64,000 nt of DNA from DATAEY01 sp038199035 (GCA_038199035.1 JBBPZM010000047.1:1-64000), one strand, 5' to 3'. Shown: positions 35,692 through 43,888, counted from the first letter of the stretch. Program-made: numbers and translations. The notes: generated by a model from the sequence alone, not told the origin.

Positions 35692-36650
35692 GCCGCGTCG
35701 CCGTGCTCAAGGGCGGGCGCTCGCTGGAGCGCCAGGTGTCGCTGCGCTCGGGGGCGCGCGTGGAGGACGCGCTGGGCCGACTGGGGCACGAGGTGGTTCC
35801 CATCGACGTGGGGCCCGACCTGGTCGAGCGCCTGCGGTCGTCGCGGCCCGACGTCGCCTTCGTGGCGCTGCACGGACGCGACGGCGAGGACGGCACGGTG
35901 CAGGAGCTGCTCGAGGTCGTCGGCGTGCCCTACACCGCCTCGGGCGTGTCGGCCTGCATACGCTGCGCCGACAAGGTGCTGGCCAAGCACGCCATGCGCG
36001 ACGCGGGGATCCCCACGCCCGACTTCTACGCCTTCAACGAGACGGCGTTCAAGGAGCTGGGAGCCGGGGGCGCGCTGCCCGAGATCGAGCAGCGCCTGGC
36101 CTTCCCGATCGTCGTCAAGCCCGCCGGCCAGGGGTCCGCCCTGGGCATCAAGTTCGCCCGCACGCCGGCCGACCTGCCGGGGGCGCTGGTGGCGGCGTTC
36201 TCATACGACACCAAGGTGCTGCTCGAGCGCTACGTGGCGGGGCGCGACCTCGCCGTGTCGGTGGTCGACCTCGACCGCGGCCCGACCGCGCTGCCGGTGG
36301 TCGAGGCCCTGCCCCAAGGCGAGGACTTCTACGACTTCGAGGCTCGCTACGAGATCGGCGGCTCGGCCTTCGTCTGCCCGGCGCAGCTGCCCGAGGCGGT
36401 GGCCGAGCGCGCGCACGAGCTCGCGCTCGACGTCTACCGGGTGCTCGGCTGCTACGGGTTCGCCCGCGTCGACCTCATGCTCGATCACGAGACCGAGGAG
36501 CTCGAGGTGCTCGAGGCCAACGCCATCCCGGGCCTGACCGACACGTCGCTGCTTCCCCAGGCCGCCGAGGCGTCCGGCCTCGCCTTCGACCAGCTGATCG
36601 CCCGCATCCTCGAGCTGGCCTTCGAGCGGGCGGGTGCTCCCGCGCGCTGA
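35688..36650 (+). CDS. ddl: D-alanine--D-alanine ligase
   Basis: The ATP-grasp enzyme joins two D-Ala for peptidoglycan. The 320-residue protein starts VSRVAVLKGGRSLERQVSLRSG and has ALHGRDGEDGTVQELLE, PYTASGVSAC, KPAGQGSALGIKFA, the ALPVVEALP and EARYEIGGSAFVCPA loop, FARVDLML and VLEANAIPGLTDTSLLPQAA. The sequence is close to Ddl but slightly short. GTG 35688 overlaps the aminotransferase stop. Confidence 0.92.
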   Translation: MSRVAVLKGGRSLERQVSLRSGARVEDALGRLGHEVVPIDVGPDLVERLRSSRPDVAFVALHGRDGEDGTVQELLEVVGVPYTASGVSACIRCADKVLAKHAMRDAGIPTPDFYAFNETAFKELGAGGALPEIEQRLAFPIVVKPAGQGSALGIKFARTPADLPGALVAAFSYDTKVLLERYVAGRDLAVSVVDLDRGPTALPVVEALPQGEDFYDFEARYEIGGSAFVCPAQLPEAVAERAHELALDVYRVLGCYGFARVDLMLDHETEELEVLEANAIPGLTDTSLLPQAAEASGLAFDQLIARILELAFERAGAPAR

Positions 36651-36775
36651 GCCCCTCGGTCGCGCCCGGACGTGAGCGGCGCGGCTGGCCGGCCCAGACC
36701 GACCGCCCCCTGGGCCGCCGGCGAGCGACCGTCTTCGCGGTTCAGCCCGCGTCCCGGGATCTCGGGTCGACCGGC

Positions 36776-36781
36776 TAGCCT
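36776..36781 (+). promoter_or_regulatory. -10 element TAGCCT, leaderless spacing
   Basis: TAGCCT is followed by 8 nt and GTG 36790. Confidence 0.4.
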
Positions 36782-36789
36782 TCGGCGCC

Positions 36790-37428
36790 GTGGCCCACGA
36801 CGACTGGCGCGTGACCGTCGAGCTGTCGGATCCCGAGACCGGCGCGGCCGGCGCCTTGCGCGAAGCGGGTGTCGTCGGCGACGTGCGCGAGCGGCTGGGC
36901 GGCCGCGTCGCCGTGAGCCAGGACGGGCCGCGGCTGTTCGTGTACGCGGACTCGCGCGAGCAGGCCGAGGACGCGGTTCGCGCGCTGCGCCCGGCCCTCT
37001 CCGAGCACCAAGCCGACGCCCCGATCGAGCTGGCGCGGTGGCACCCGATCGAGGAGCGCTGGGAGGATCCGTCCGTCCCCCTCCCGGAGACCGAGGACGA
37101 GCGCGACGCCGAGCACGCCCGACGCGAGGCCGACGAGCGCCGGCAGTCGCGCGAGCAGGGCTATCCCGAGTGGGAGGTGCGCATCGCCCTTCGCAGCCAC
37201 GGGGACGCCCGCGACCTGGCCGAGCGCCTCGAGGCCGAGGGCGTGCCGCTGCTGCGCCGGTGGCGCTACCTGCTGGTGTTCGCCGACGCCGAGGACGACG
37301 CTCGCGAGCTGGCCGAGCGCCTGGAGCGAGAGGCGCCGGAGGGCGCGCGTCTCGAGGTCGAGCTCAACGGCGGGGCGGTGTGGCGCGACGCCAACCCGTT
37401 CGCCGTGTTCGGCGGCATGGGCGGCTGA
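36790..37428 (+). CDS. Uncharacterised protein with two repeated alpha-beta domains
   Basis: The 212-residue soluble protein contains an internal duplication. WRVTVEL...GPRLFVYADSREQAEDAVRAL (residues 6-67) matches WEVRIAL...WRYLLVFADAEDDARELAERL (about 129-180) in strand-helix-strand order. The two halves are joined by an acidic, Glu/Arg-rich linker. The C-terminus ends FAVFGGMGG. I do not recognise a family with known function. The paired ferredoxin-like folds could bind RNA or another protein. Start GTG follows TAGCCT by 8 nt. Confidence 0.75.
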   Translation: MAHDDWRVTVELSDPETGAAGALREAGVVGDVRERLGGRVAVSQDGPRLFVYADSREQAEDAVRALRPALSEHQADAPIELARWHPIEERWEDPSVPLPETEDERDAEHARREADERRQSREQGYPEWEVRIALRSHGDARDLAERLEAEGVPLLRRWRYLLVFADAEDDARELAERLEREAPEGARLEVELNGGAVWRDANPFAVFGGMGG

Positions 37429-37484
37429 GCCGTGATCGGGCCGCCCAGCCCCACCGGCGCGGCCGCGCTGAACGCGCGCCGCCT

Positions 37485-37973
37485 TCAGCTGTCGCCCTTG
37501 AAGTCCTCGGGCGTGACGTTCTCGAGGAAGTCCTTGAACTTCTCGACGACCTCCTCGGTGTCCTCGACCTCGTGCTCGAACTCGATGGCCGACTCGGCGA
37601 TCACGTCCTCGGCGGCGAAGATCGGCGCTTCGGCGCGGACGGCGAGCGCGAGGGCGTCGCTGGGTCGGGAGTCGATCTCCAGCTCACGACCGTTGACGCT
37701 CAGGGTGATCGACGCGTAGAAGGTGTTCTCGCGCAGCTCAGTCACCGCGACCCGGGTGCAGCTCACCTCGAGCTCCGAGAGCATGTCGGAGACCAGGTCG
37801 TGGGTCATGGGCCGCGGAGTCGACGCCCCCTGGAGCTTCATGAGGATGGCCGCCGCCTCGGGATGGCCGATCCAGATCGGCAGGAACTTGTTGGAGTCCC
37901 GAGTCTTCAACAGCACGATCGGCTGCTTGCCGACCATGTCGAAGCTGACGCCGTAGATGACCATCTCCTGCAC
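37485..37973 (-). CDS. Bifunctional nuclease family protein (DUF151)
   Basis: The 162-residue product has the DUF151 domain: VIYGVSFDMVGKQPIVLLKTRDSNKFLPIWIGHPEAAAI at the start, RPMTHDLVSDML and the SRPSDALALAVRAEAPIFAAEDV motif. A short acidic UVR-like tail (EEVVEKFKDFLENVTPEDF) follows. Plant homologues have RNase/DNase activity. A TATACT -10 lies about 36 bp upstream. Confidence 0.92.
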   Translation of the reverse strand: MQEMVIYGVSFDMVGKQPIVLLKTRDSNKFLPIWIGHPEAAAILMKLQGASTPRPMTHDLVSDMLSELEVSCTRVAVTELRENTFYASITLSVNGRELEIDSRPSDALALAVRAEAPIFAAEDVIAESAIEFEHEVEDTEEVVEKFKDFLENVTPEDFKGDS

Positions 37974-38009
37974 GGACGGAAGCGCTCCCTCGTGGTGGGG
38001 CCAGGCCAG

Positions 38010-38015
38010 AGTATA
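38010..38015 (-). promoter_or_regulatory. -10 element TATACT of the DUF151 gene
   Basis: On the minus strand TATACT is 36 nt before ATG 37973; GGGAG in the leader may act as Shine-Dalgarno. Confidence 0.45.
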
Positions 38016-38047
38016 AGCCGCGCGCGACGCCGGCCCGGAGGGTCGGA

Positions 38048-38121
38048 TGGGCGATCCTGGACTCGAACCAGGGACCTCCTCCTTATCAGAGAGGCGCTCT
38101 AACCGACTGAGCTAATCGCCC
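38048..38121 (-). tRNA. tRNA-Ile (GAT anticodon)
   Basis: The 74-nt cloverleaf reads GGGCGAT (acceptor), GCTC...GAGC (D arm), CCTCT-CTGATAA-GGAGG (anticodon GAT), CCTGG-TTCGAGT-CCAGG (T arm), ATCGCCC and discriminator A. CCA is not encoded. It lies 15 bp downstream of parB on the same strand. Confidence 0.95.
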
Positions 38122-38136
38122 GCGAGGCCGGCGATT

Positions 38137-39015
38137 CTAGCGCGGGCCCGGCCGCGGACCGTCGAGCCGGGCGAGCAGCTCGAGCGCGTCTTCGAGCGAC
38201 CCGAGGTCCACTGTGGCTCGGTATCCCGAGCCGTGGGGACGCACCGCCACGTCCCGGGCCAGCAGCGCTCCGAGGGACTCCGAGAGGCGCGTGACCGCCT
38301 CCTCCTGATCGGGGTGCACGGCCGGGGCGCGCGGTCGGCGATGGCTCGGGCGAACGACGCCGCGCCGGGCCTGCGCCTCGAGCTCGCGGACCGACCAGCC
38401 GCGCTCCGCGGCCTCGCGGGCCAGGCGCCGGCGCTGATCGTGGTCGGCGGTCAGCAGCAGGGCGCGGCCATGGCCCTCCGTCAAGACACCGGATTCTAGA
38501 AGAGCGAGCGCCTCGTCGGGAAGGTCGAGCAGGCGCAGGAGGTTGGAGATGGCCACGCGGCTGCGCCCGACGCGCACGCCGACGGCCTCGCGGGTGAGCC
38601 CCAGCTCCTCGACCAGGGCCGCACAGGCCCTCGCCTGCTCGACGGGGTTGAGGTCCTCCCGCGCCATGTTCTCGATCAGGGCGAGCTCGAGCGCAGCGGC
38701 GTCGTCCGAGTCGCGAACCAGCGCCGGGACCGTCTCCAGGCCGGCGAGCTGGGCCGCCCGCCAGCGCCGCTCGCCGGCGATCAGCTCGTAGCGGCCGGCG
38801 CCGGCCGGGCGAACGAGGACGGGCTGGAGCATTCCCGTCTGGCCCAGCGAGGCGGCCAGCGAGGCCAGCGCGTCCTCGTCGAAGCGCTGCCGCGGCTGGG
38901 CGGGATTGGGCGAGATCAACTCCGGCGAGAGGCTGAGCAGCTCCTCGCCGCGCTCCGACGCCGGCGCGAGGATCGCCGCGAGCCCGCGGCCCATCCCCCG
39001 GGTCTTCTCAGCCAC
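38137..39015 (-). CDS. parB: Chromosome-partitioning protein ParB
   Basis: ParB is a CTP-dependent clamp that loads at parS and organises the origin. The 292-residue protein has the N-terminal basic start (KTRGMGRGLAAIL), box II GAGRYELIAGERRWRAA for CTP binding, ENMAREDLNPVEQARAC, the HTH region REAVGVRVGRSRVAISNLLRL and a C-terminal dimer domain. It overlaps parA by 8 bp. Confidence 0.95.
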   Translation of the reverse strand: MAEKTRGMGRGLAAILAPASERGEELLSLSPELISPNPAQPRQRFDEDALASLAASLGQTGMLQPVLVRPAGAGRYELIAGERRWRAAQLAGLETVPALVRDSDDAAALELALIENMAREDLNPVEQARACAALVEELGLTREAVGVRVGRSRVAISNLLRLLDLPDEALALLESGVLTEGHGRALLLTADHDQRRRLAREAAERGWSVRELEAQARRGVVRPSHRRPRAPAVHPDQEEAVTRLSESLGALLARDVAVRPHGSGYRATVDLGSLEDALELLARLDGPRPGPR

Positions 39016-39766
39016 GGGCCGCCACCTCCCGGGCGAAGGCGAAGTAGGCGTCGGCTCCCGAGCAGTGGGGATCGTGGTGGATCACGGGGCGGCCGAAACT
39101 GGGCGCCTCGCTGACCCGGACGTTGCGGGGGATCACGGTCTCGAACACCAGGTGGGGAAAGTGCTCCCGGGCCTCGCGCTCCACGTCCTGGGCCAGGCGC
39201 GTACGTCCGTCGTGCATGGTCAGCAGCATCCCGGCCACGCTGAGGCGGGGGTTGTGGTGCCGTCGCAGGAGGGCGATCGTGTCAAGGAGCCCGGCCAGGC
39301 CCTCCAGCGCGAAGTACTCGGTCTGCACGGGGACGATCACCCGATCGGCGGCGATCAGCGCGCCGATGGTCAGCGGCCCGAGGGACGGCGGGCAGTCAAT
39401 GAAGCAGAGCGCGTAGCGGTCGCGCACCGGCTCGAGCACCTCGCGCAAGCGCGTCTCCGACCCCCGGATGCGCGGCAGCTCGACGGTGGCCGCGGCCAGG
39501 TCGGGGTGCGACGGGACGATGTCGAGCCCCGACACCGCGCTGGGACGAATCGCCTCCTCGATCGTGTGCTCCTCGGAGACCACGTCATACACGTTCGGCG
39601 ACAAGTCCTTGGGCAGGCCGAGGCCCACCGTGGCGTTGCATTGAGGATCCAGGTCGATCAGCAGCGTCGCCAGACCGGCCTCGGCCACGCAGGCGGCCGA
39701 GTTGACCGCCGTCGTGGTCTTTCCCACGCCGCCCTTCTGGTTGGCGATCGCGTAGAGGGTCCCCAC
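39008..39766 (-). CDS. parA: Chromosome-partitioning ATPase ParA
   Basis: The 252-residue ATPase has the deviant Walker A KGGVGKTT (about residues 10-17), LLIDLDPQCNAT, FIDCPPSLGPLT, and PVQTEYFALEGLAGLLDTI. GTG 39766 gives the usual chromosomal ParA/Soj start (VGTLYAIANQKGG); longer frames run into rsmG. Its job is origin segregation with ParB. The order rsmG-parA-parB is the conserved origin arrangement. Confidence 0.95.
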   Translation of the reverse strand: MGTLYAIANQKGGVGKTTTAVNSAACVAEAGLATLLIDLDPQCNATVGLGLPKDLSPNVYDVVSEEHTIEEAIRPSAVSGLDIVPSHPDLAAATVELPRIRGSETRLREVLEPVRDRYALCFIDCPPSLGPLTIGALIAADRVIVPVQTEYFALEGLAGLLDTIALLRRHHNPRLSVAGMLLTMHDGRTRLAQDVEREAREHFPHLVFETVIPRNVRVSEAPSFGRPVIHHDPHCSGADAYFAFAREVAARG

Positions 39767-39807
39767 CCGTTGGAAGCTAGCGCCGACGGCGGCACCGCGG
39801 GGTCGCG

Positions 39808-40542
39808 CTATGTCAACTCTGTGTGCCGCCCTGCGCTCAGCGGCCGCTTGTGCGCCATGCCGGCACGACGGGGAAAGTCCGGCGGGGTGTCGGTCACCTT
39901 CCGGTAGAGATGCAGGTGACGGTGGCGAGATGTCGAATAGGGCTGAACCGCGCGGACCTCGACCGCGTGCAGTCCGACGATGGCCGCGGCGGCCGAGCCG
40001 GCCGCCTCCTCGTCCGGGTCTCGCCTGCCCTTCCAGGCGACGAGCGCTCCACCGAGCCGCAGGAGCGGGGCGGCGTACTCGACGAGCACCGGGAGGGGCG
40101 CGACCGCCCGCGCGGTCACCAGATCGCAGACCGCGCTCCCCTCGCTCCATTCCTCGACCCGCAGGCCGACCACGTCAGCGTTGACGATCCCCGCCACGTC
40201 GCGCGCCCGGCTCAGGAACCGACACTTGCGCCCGACGCTCTCGATCAGCGTCATGGACATCCGGGGAAGCGCTGCGGCCAGGGCCAGACCGGGGAACCCC
40301 GGCCCCGAGCCCACGTCTGCGGCCACGCTGGCGCTGCGCACGGCCTCGAGCTCCAGGGCGACGAGGCAATCGGCGATGTGCACGTTGACCGCCGCCGACG
40401 GCGAGCGAACGGTGGTGGGCGCGTGGGGATCGCGCTCGAGCGCTTCGAGCAGGCGGCTCAGCCGCTGGCCAGCGGCTGCCTCCAGCGAGTACCGTCGGAC
40501 CAGGGCGTCCAGGGCGTCCAGGGCGTCGCTGGGCCCGTTCAC
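39808..40542 (-). CDS. rsmG: 16S rRNA (guanine-N7) methyltransferase RsmG
   Basis: RsmG methylates G527 of 16S rRNA. The 244-residue protein has the SAM motif VAADVGSGPGFPGLALA and LIESVGRKCRFLSR, CDLVTARAVAPLPVLVEYA and GALVAWKG. The N-terminus contains a three-fold repeat of GGCGTCCAG giving DALDALDAL. GTG 40542 overlaps the stop of the LAGLIDADG-like gene by 4 bp. Confidence 0.92.
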   Translation of the reverse strand: MNGPSDALDALDALVRRYSLEAAAGQRLSRLLEALERDPHAPTTVRSPSAAVNVHIADCLVALELEAVRSASVAADVGSGPGFPGLALAAALPRMSMTLIESVGRKCRFLSRARDVAGIVNADVVGLRVEEWSEGSAVCDLVTARAVAPLPVLVEYAAPLLRLGGALVAWKGRRDPDEEAAGSAAAAIVGLHAVEVRAVQPYSTSRHRHLHLYRKVTDTPPDFPRRAGMAHKRPLSAGRHTELT

Positions 40543-40901
40543 TCCGCGCGGGCCCGCAGACGGGCAATGACCGGCGCGTAGCGGGCAGACATCTCCTCGA
40601 GCCTCGCCGCGGCATAGGCGTCGAGCTCCGGGCTGAGCTCGGCCTCCAGGAGGGGAAGGAGCTCATCGACCAGCGCACGGCCGCGCACCATCCACTGGAA
40701 GTACTCGCGCTCGCCGTGCCGGTAGGGCCCGTATAGGCGGCTGCCGGGCACACGCTCCACCAGCCAGCGGAAGAGCGACTCGTGCCGCACGTGCATGCGC
40801 AGGGTGACCTGCGGTTGGCGACCGTCGCCACCGAAGGACCCTTCGCCTATGAGGACTCCAACCAGGAGCCCTCGGTCGAAGTCGCTGAGCCCACCGGTCA
40901 C
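40539..40901 (-). CDS. Single-domain LAGLIDADG-type protein
   Basis: The 120-residue product begins VTGGLSDFDRGLLVGVLIGEGSFGG, where GLLVGVLIGEGSF is the LAGLIDADG-like helix and metal-binding acidic residue. VTLRMHVRHESLFRWLVERVPG and GEREYFQWMVRG follow, in the order of a half-size homing endonuclease that would dimerise. The gene is free-standing, not in an intron or intein, and its stop overlaps the rsmG start (GTGA). It may be a domesticated DNA-binding protein rather than an active nuclease. GTG 40901 is the first plausible start after a hairpin. Confidence 0.75.
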   Translation of the reverse strand: MTGGLSDFDRGLLVGVLIGEGSFGGDGRQPQVTLRMHVRHESLFRWLVERVPGSRLYGPYRHGEREYFQWMVRGRALVDELLPLLEAELSPELDAYAAARLEEMSARYAPVIARLRARAE

Positions 40902-41236
40902 CGGATGTGTTTCACCGTCAAGAAAAACGTGAAACCCTCGGCTGGCCCGGCATTCGACCGGCAAGGACCAAGTGGGCCGCGCACAGGGCCCTGACGGCCG
41001 TCGGCGGAAACGGGCGCGGAGGGCTTCGGCGACAACGGAGGGAGTAACGGCTCTGGCACCAGCGGCCGCGTGGCGACGGCCGGCGACAAAGGGCGGCGGG
41101 AAGGGCCTCCGGCCAGCGGCACCGCTCAGAACCCCCTGATCATCCGCTGCTGGCACGAGGGGGGCTGCGTCGAAGCTGCGCCTGAGGCGTGTTCGGGGGG
41201 CGGACTGACGCCGGCCTTCGGACCCAGCTGCTCCGC
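40902..41236. other. 335-bp spacer with inverted and direct repeats
   Basis: No supported gene lies between jag and the LAGLIDADG gene. The spacer holds a split parS-like inverted repeat (40908-40936) and two copies of CGGCGACAA (41027-41035 and 41081-41089). The rest looks like random high-GC sequence. Confidence 0.6.
40908..40936. repeat. Split parS-like inverted repeat
   Basis: TGTTTCAC (40908-40915) and GTGAAACC (40929-40936) are the two halves of the 16-bp parS palindrome TGTTTCACGTGAAACA with one mismatch, but 13 bp separate them. It lies 7 bp before the start of the LAGLIDADG gene and 1.1 kb from parA. Confidence 0.6.
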
Positions 41237-41716
41237 TCAGCGCACGACCGGCGCGACCACGAGGTGGCGGTCGGGCTCGTCGCCCTCGCTGTAGGTCTCG
41301 ACCTCCATGCGGTCGCGCAGATGCTCGTGAACGAGCCGGCGCTCGGCGGCCGGCATGGCGTCAAGGGCCACGGGGCGCCCGTACCGGACCGCCTCACCCA
41401 CGGCCCGCTCAGCCTGGCGCTCGAGCGCCGCGGCGCGGCGAGCGCGGTAGCCGGCGGCATCGACGACCACGCGCTTGCGGACCGGTATGTCGCGGTAGGC
41501 AACGCGGGCGGCAATGTGCTCGAGGGCATCGACCGTCTGGCCGTGGCGCCCGATCAGGAGCCCCATGTCCTCCCCCTCCACCTCGCCGCGCAGTGTCTCT
41601 TCGTCCTCGCTTACGGCGACGGATCCGTCCAGGCCGCAGGCGCTGACCACCCGCTCGAGCAGCTCGCGGAGGCGCTCCGCCGGCTCGGCCGGCCCAGGCG
41701 GTGGCGCCGAGCTCAC
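41237..41716 (-). CDS. jag: Jag/KhpB-like RNA-binding protein (KH-R3H)
   Basis: The 159-residue protein has a KH domain with LLIGRHGQTVDALEHIAARVA (GxxG loop I-G-R-H-G-Q) and an R3H domain with ERRLVHEHLRDR, then VETYSEGDEPDRHLVV. The N-terminal Jag_N domain of longer homologues is absent. GTG 41716 overlaps the yidC stop by 4 bp. KhpB proteins bind small RNAs and mRNAs and affect cell division. Confidence 0.9.
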   Translation of the reverse strand: MSSAPPPGPAEPAERLRELLERVVSACGLDGSVAVSEDEETLRGEVEGEDMGLLIGRHGQTVDALEHIAARVAYRDIPVRKRVVVDAAGYRARRAAALERQAERAVGEAVRYGRPVALDAMPAAERRLVHEHLRDRMEVETYSEGDEPDRHLVVAPVVR

Positions 41717-42588
41717 CGCCGCCGCCCCGAGCGCTTGCGCGAGCGCTTGCGGGGTGGTGGAGGAGGTGCCGCGGCCACCGAGCCCGGCACAGCGGCGCCC
41801 ACCCCCGCAGGAGCCGGCTCGCGCGTGGGGGCCGCAGCGCCAGGAGGCGGCTTGAGCGGTCCGACCGTGCGCTTGACGATGTACTGCTGGACGATCGTCC
41901 ACAGGTTCGTGGTGATCCAGTAGACGATCAGCCCGGCGGGGAAGCGGGTCACGAAGGTCACGAAGACCAAGGGCAGGAGGACCATGAGCCGGCGCTGGTT
42001 CTTGTCCGTGCTCACCGTCATGAGCAGGCTCGAGGCCAGCTGTGAGCCGACGTAGAGCACGATCAGCACGACCAGGACCGCTCCGGTCGCCTGATGCGTC
42101 AGGTCGGGGATGAAGAGGAACTTCGCCGAGCCGGGGACGACCTGATCGCACGAGGTGTTGGTCAGGGTCGCCCCGGCGTGCTGAGCGATGTAGGACTTGA
42201 TGCCCGGGCAGATGTCGGTCTTGAGGTCCTTGCGCAGCATGTAGAAGAGCGCGAGGAACACCGGCATCTGGGCGGCCAGGGGCAGGCACGAGGCGAACGG
42301 GTTGACCTTGTTCTCCTGGTAGAACTTCATCATCTCCTGATTCAAGCGCTGCCGGTCCTCTTTGTACTTCTCCTGGAGCGCCTTGATCTCGGGCGAGAGC
42401 CGCTGGAGCGCCTGCATCGACCGGAACTGCTTGAGCGTCAGCGGCAGCAGGATCATCCGGACCACCACGGTCAGGGCGATGATCGAGAAGCCCCAGGAGC
42501 CCCCCAGGACATGGTCGTGCAAGAAGACCATGACCGAGTCGGCCACGTCGATGAGCGGTTGGAGGACGTTGGCGAAGACGACCGGCAT
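41713..42588 (-). CDS. yidC: Membrane protein insertase YidC
   Basis: The 291-residue protein is the short Gram-positive form without a large periplasmic domain. It has GGSWGFSIIALTVVVRMILLPLTLKQF, the helical-hairpin loop MQALQRLSPEIKALQEKYK, NPFASCLPLAAQMPVFLALFYML, FPAGLIVYWITTNLWTIVQQY and a C-terminal Pro-rich, then very basic tail (RKRSRKRSGRRR) that may contact ribosomes. No lipobox is present. It sits in the conserved rpmH-rnpA-yidD-yidC-jag order. Confidence 0.95.
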   Translation of the reverse strand: MPVVFANVLQPLIDVADSVMVFLHDHVLGGSWGFSIIALTVVVRMILLPLTLKQFRSMQALQRLSPEIKALQEKYKEDRQRLNQEMMKFYQENKVNPFASCLPLAAQMPVFLALFYMLRKDLKTDICPGIKSYIAQHAGATLTNTSCDQVVPGSAKFLFIPDLTHQATGAVLVVLIVLYVGSQLASSLLMTVSTDKNQRRLMVLLPLVFVTFVTRFPAGLIVYWITTNLWTIVQQYIVKRTVGPLKPPPGAAAPTREPAPAGVGAAVPGSVAAAPPPPPRKRSRKRSGRRR

Positions 42589-42734
42589 CGGTCAGACCGC
42601 TCCGAGCCGCCAGGTCGGGCGCGTGTGAACAAAGTGCCGGCCGCCCACCGCCGCGGGCCCACCGGACACGACGTGGGGCACGGACCCCAGCCTGAGGTGG
42701 CGGGCGGGGCCGGGCGCCGTATGGCTCAAGCGCT

Positions 42735-43205
42735 TCATCGGTTGGCGGAGGGTGGGGCCGGTCGAGGCCGAAAGAGCCGCTGGCGGTCGGGCGGATCGAA
42801 GCCTCCGTGGCTCCAAGGATTGCACCGCAGCAGCCGCCAAGCGGCCAGCACCACGCCTCTGAGTATGCCGAACTGACCGATCGCCTCGACGGCGTAGCGT
42901 GAGCAGGTCGGCTCGAACTTGCACCGGCGTGGCAGGGCCGGAGAGACCCAGCGCTGGTAGGCCGCGAGCGGGGCGATGACCACGGCCCGGGCGGGGGAGC
43001 GAGGGAGTCCGCCCGGGTCGGTCCCCCCGGAGCGGCCCGGTCCTCCGTCAGGCCGACTGGCCTCGCCCGGTGTGGGCACGCCCGCGGCCACGGGGGTCCT
43101 GCCAGACGCGACCTCCGCCGTCATCTGGCCGTCTGCGCGCTCGTCCGGGCGTGTGTCCCGTACCCCCGGCATCGACCTCCGGTCGCAGCGGTCGACCGGC
43201 GTCAT
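42735..43205 (-). CDS. yidD: Membrane protein insertion efficiency factor YidD
   Basis: The core (residues about 74-145) carries the YidD signature YQRWVSPALPRRCKFEPTCSRYAVEAI and LLRCNPWSHGGFDP. YidD helps YidC insert proteins. Homologues are about 70-90 residues; here the first 70 residues are a Pro/Gly/Asp-rich extension. The ATG at 43205 overlaps the rnpA stop (ATGA), which supports it, but internal starts closer to the core are possible. Confidence 0.88.
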   Translation of the reverse strand: MTPVDRCDRRSMPGVRDTRPDERADGQMTAEVASGRTPVAAGVPTPGEASRPDGGPGRSGGTDPGGLPRSPARAVVIAPLAAYQRWVSPALPRRCKFEPTCSRYAVEAIGQFGILRGVVLAAWRLLRCNPWSHGGFDPPDRQRLFRPRPAPPSANR

Positions 43206-43576
43206 GACCCTCCCGTGCGTTCGCCGGGGGTGCGTGCCAGCGCGGTCTCGAGCAGCTCGCCCAGAGCCCGGTCCACCCCGGCCAAACCCTCCTTCTCAGC
43301 CAACACACCACATTCCGGTCGGGCGACGGCGACGTAGTCATGCCCGGCAGCCAACTGTGTCGAGCGGGCCCGGACAGCCTCGCGCAGCAGCCGCTTGACG
43401 CGGTTGCGCACCACCGCGCCGCCCACTCGCCGCGACACCGAGACACCCAGACGCGGCGACTCGCCGGAGCCGCGGGGGAAGACGTGGAGGACGAGGTGAC
43501 GGTTGCCAACCGACCGTCCTCGGCGAAAGGCTCGCTCGAAGTCGGCGCTGCGCGAGAGGCGCCCGGGCCGGGTCAT
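43202..43576 (-). CDS. rnpA: Ribonuclease P protein component
   Basis: The basic 124-residue protein supports the RNase P RNA in tRNA 5' maturation. It has RSADFERAFRRGRSVGNRHLVLHV split in two strands, and the RNR motif VVRNRVKRLLREAVR. It follows rpmH by 29 bp in the usual order and overlaps yidD by 4 bp. Confidence 0.95.
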   Translation of the reverse strand: MTRPGRLSRSADFERAFRRGRSVGNRHLVLHVFPRGSGESPRLGVSVSRRVGGAVVRNRVKRLLREAVRARSTQLAAGHDYVAVARPECGVLAEKEGLAGVDRALGELLETALARTPGERTGGS

Positions 43577-43605
43577 CGCTCCCCGCGACGACGCGCGCGG
43601 CGCCC

Positions 43606-43740
43606 TCAGACCGTCAAGCGCCGACGGCCCTTGTCACGCCGACGCTTGAGCGCGCGGCGCCCTCCGCGAGTGCTCATGCGAGCACGGAACCCGTGCGTGC
43701 GGGCGCGCTTGCGCTTCTTGGGTTGGTAGGTGCGCTTCAC
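43606..43740 (-). CDS. rpmH: 50S ribosomal protein L34
   Basis: The 44-residue product starts VKRTYQPKKRKRARTHGFRA and ends RRALKRRRDKGRRRLTV, which is L34. It starts with GTG. A TATACT hexamer at 43781-43786 (minus strand) lies 40 bp upstream. It is divergent from dnaA, as in most bacterial origins. Confidence 0.97.
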   Translation of the reverse strand: MKRTYQPKKRKRARTHGFRARMSTRGGRRALKRRRDKGRRRLTV

Positions 43741-43780
43741 GATTAGTGCGCGTGCAGGTGGGCGCGCGCGGAGGGCGCCG

Positions 43781-43786
43781 AGTATA
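43781..43786 (-). promoter_or_regulatory. -10 element TATACT of rpmH
   Basis: On the minus strand TATACT lies 40 bp before GTG 43740. No good -35 at 16-18 bp is seen. Confidence 0.5.
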
Positions 43787-43888
43787 GGGACCGGCCGAAC
43801 GGTCATGGCGCGTCCGGCCCGACGGCGCGGCGGTCGATCGGCGCACGTCGGCCACGGTGGCGGAGCCGTGGGGCCGAGCCGCGACAGG

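Noticed and set aside
40503..40530. Three-fold GGCGTCCAG repeat at the rsmG start
   Set aside because: In-frame coding repeat (DALDALDAL); no sign of a regulatory or mobile element.
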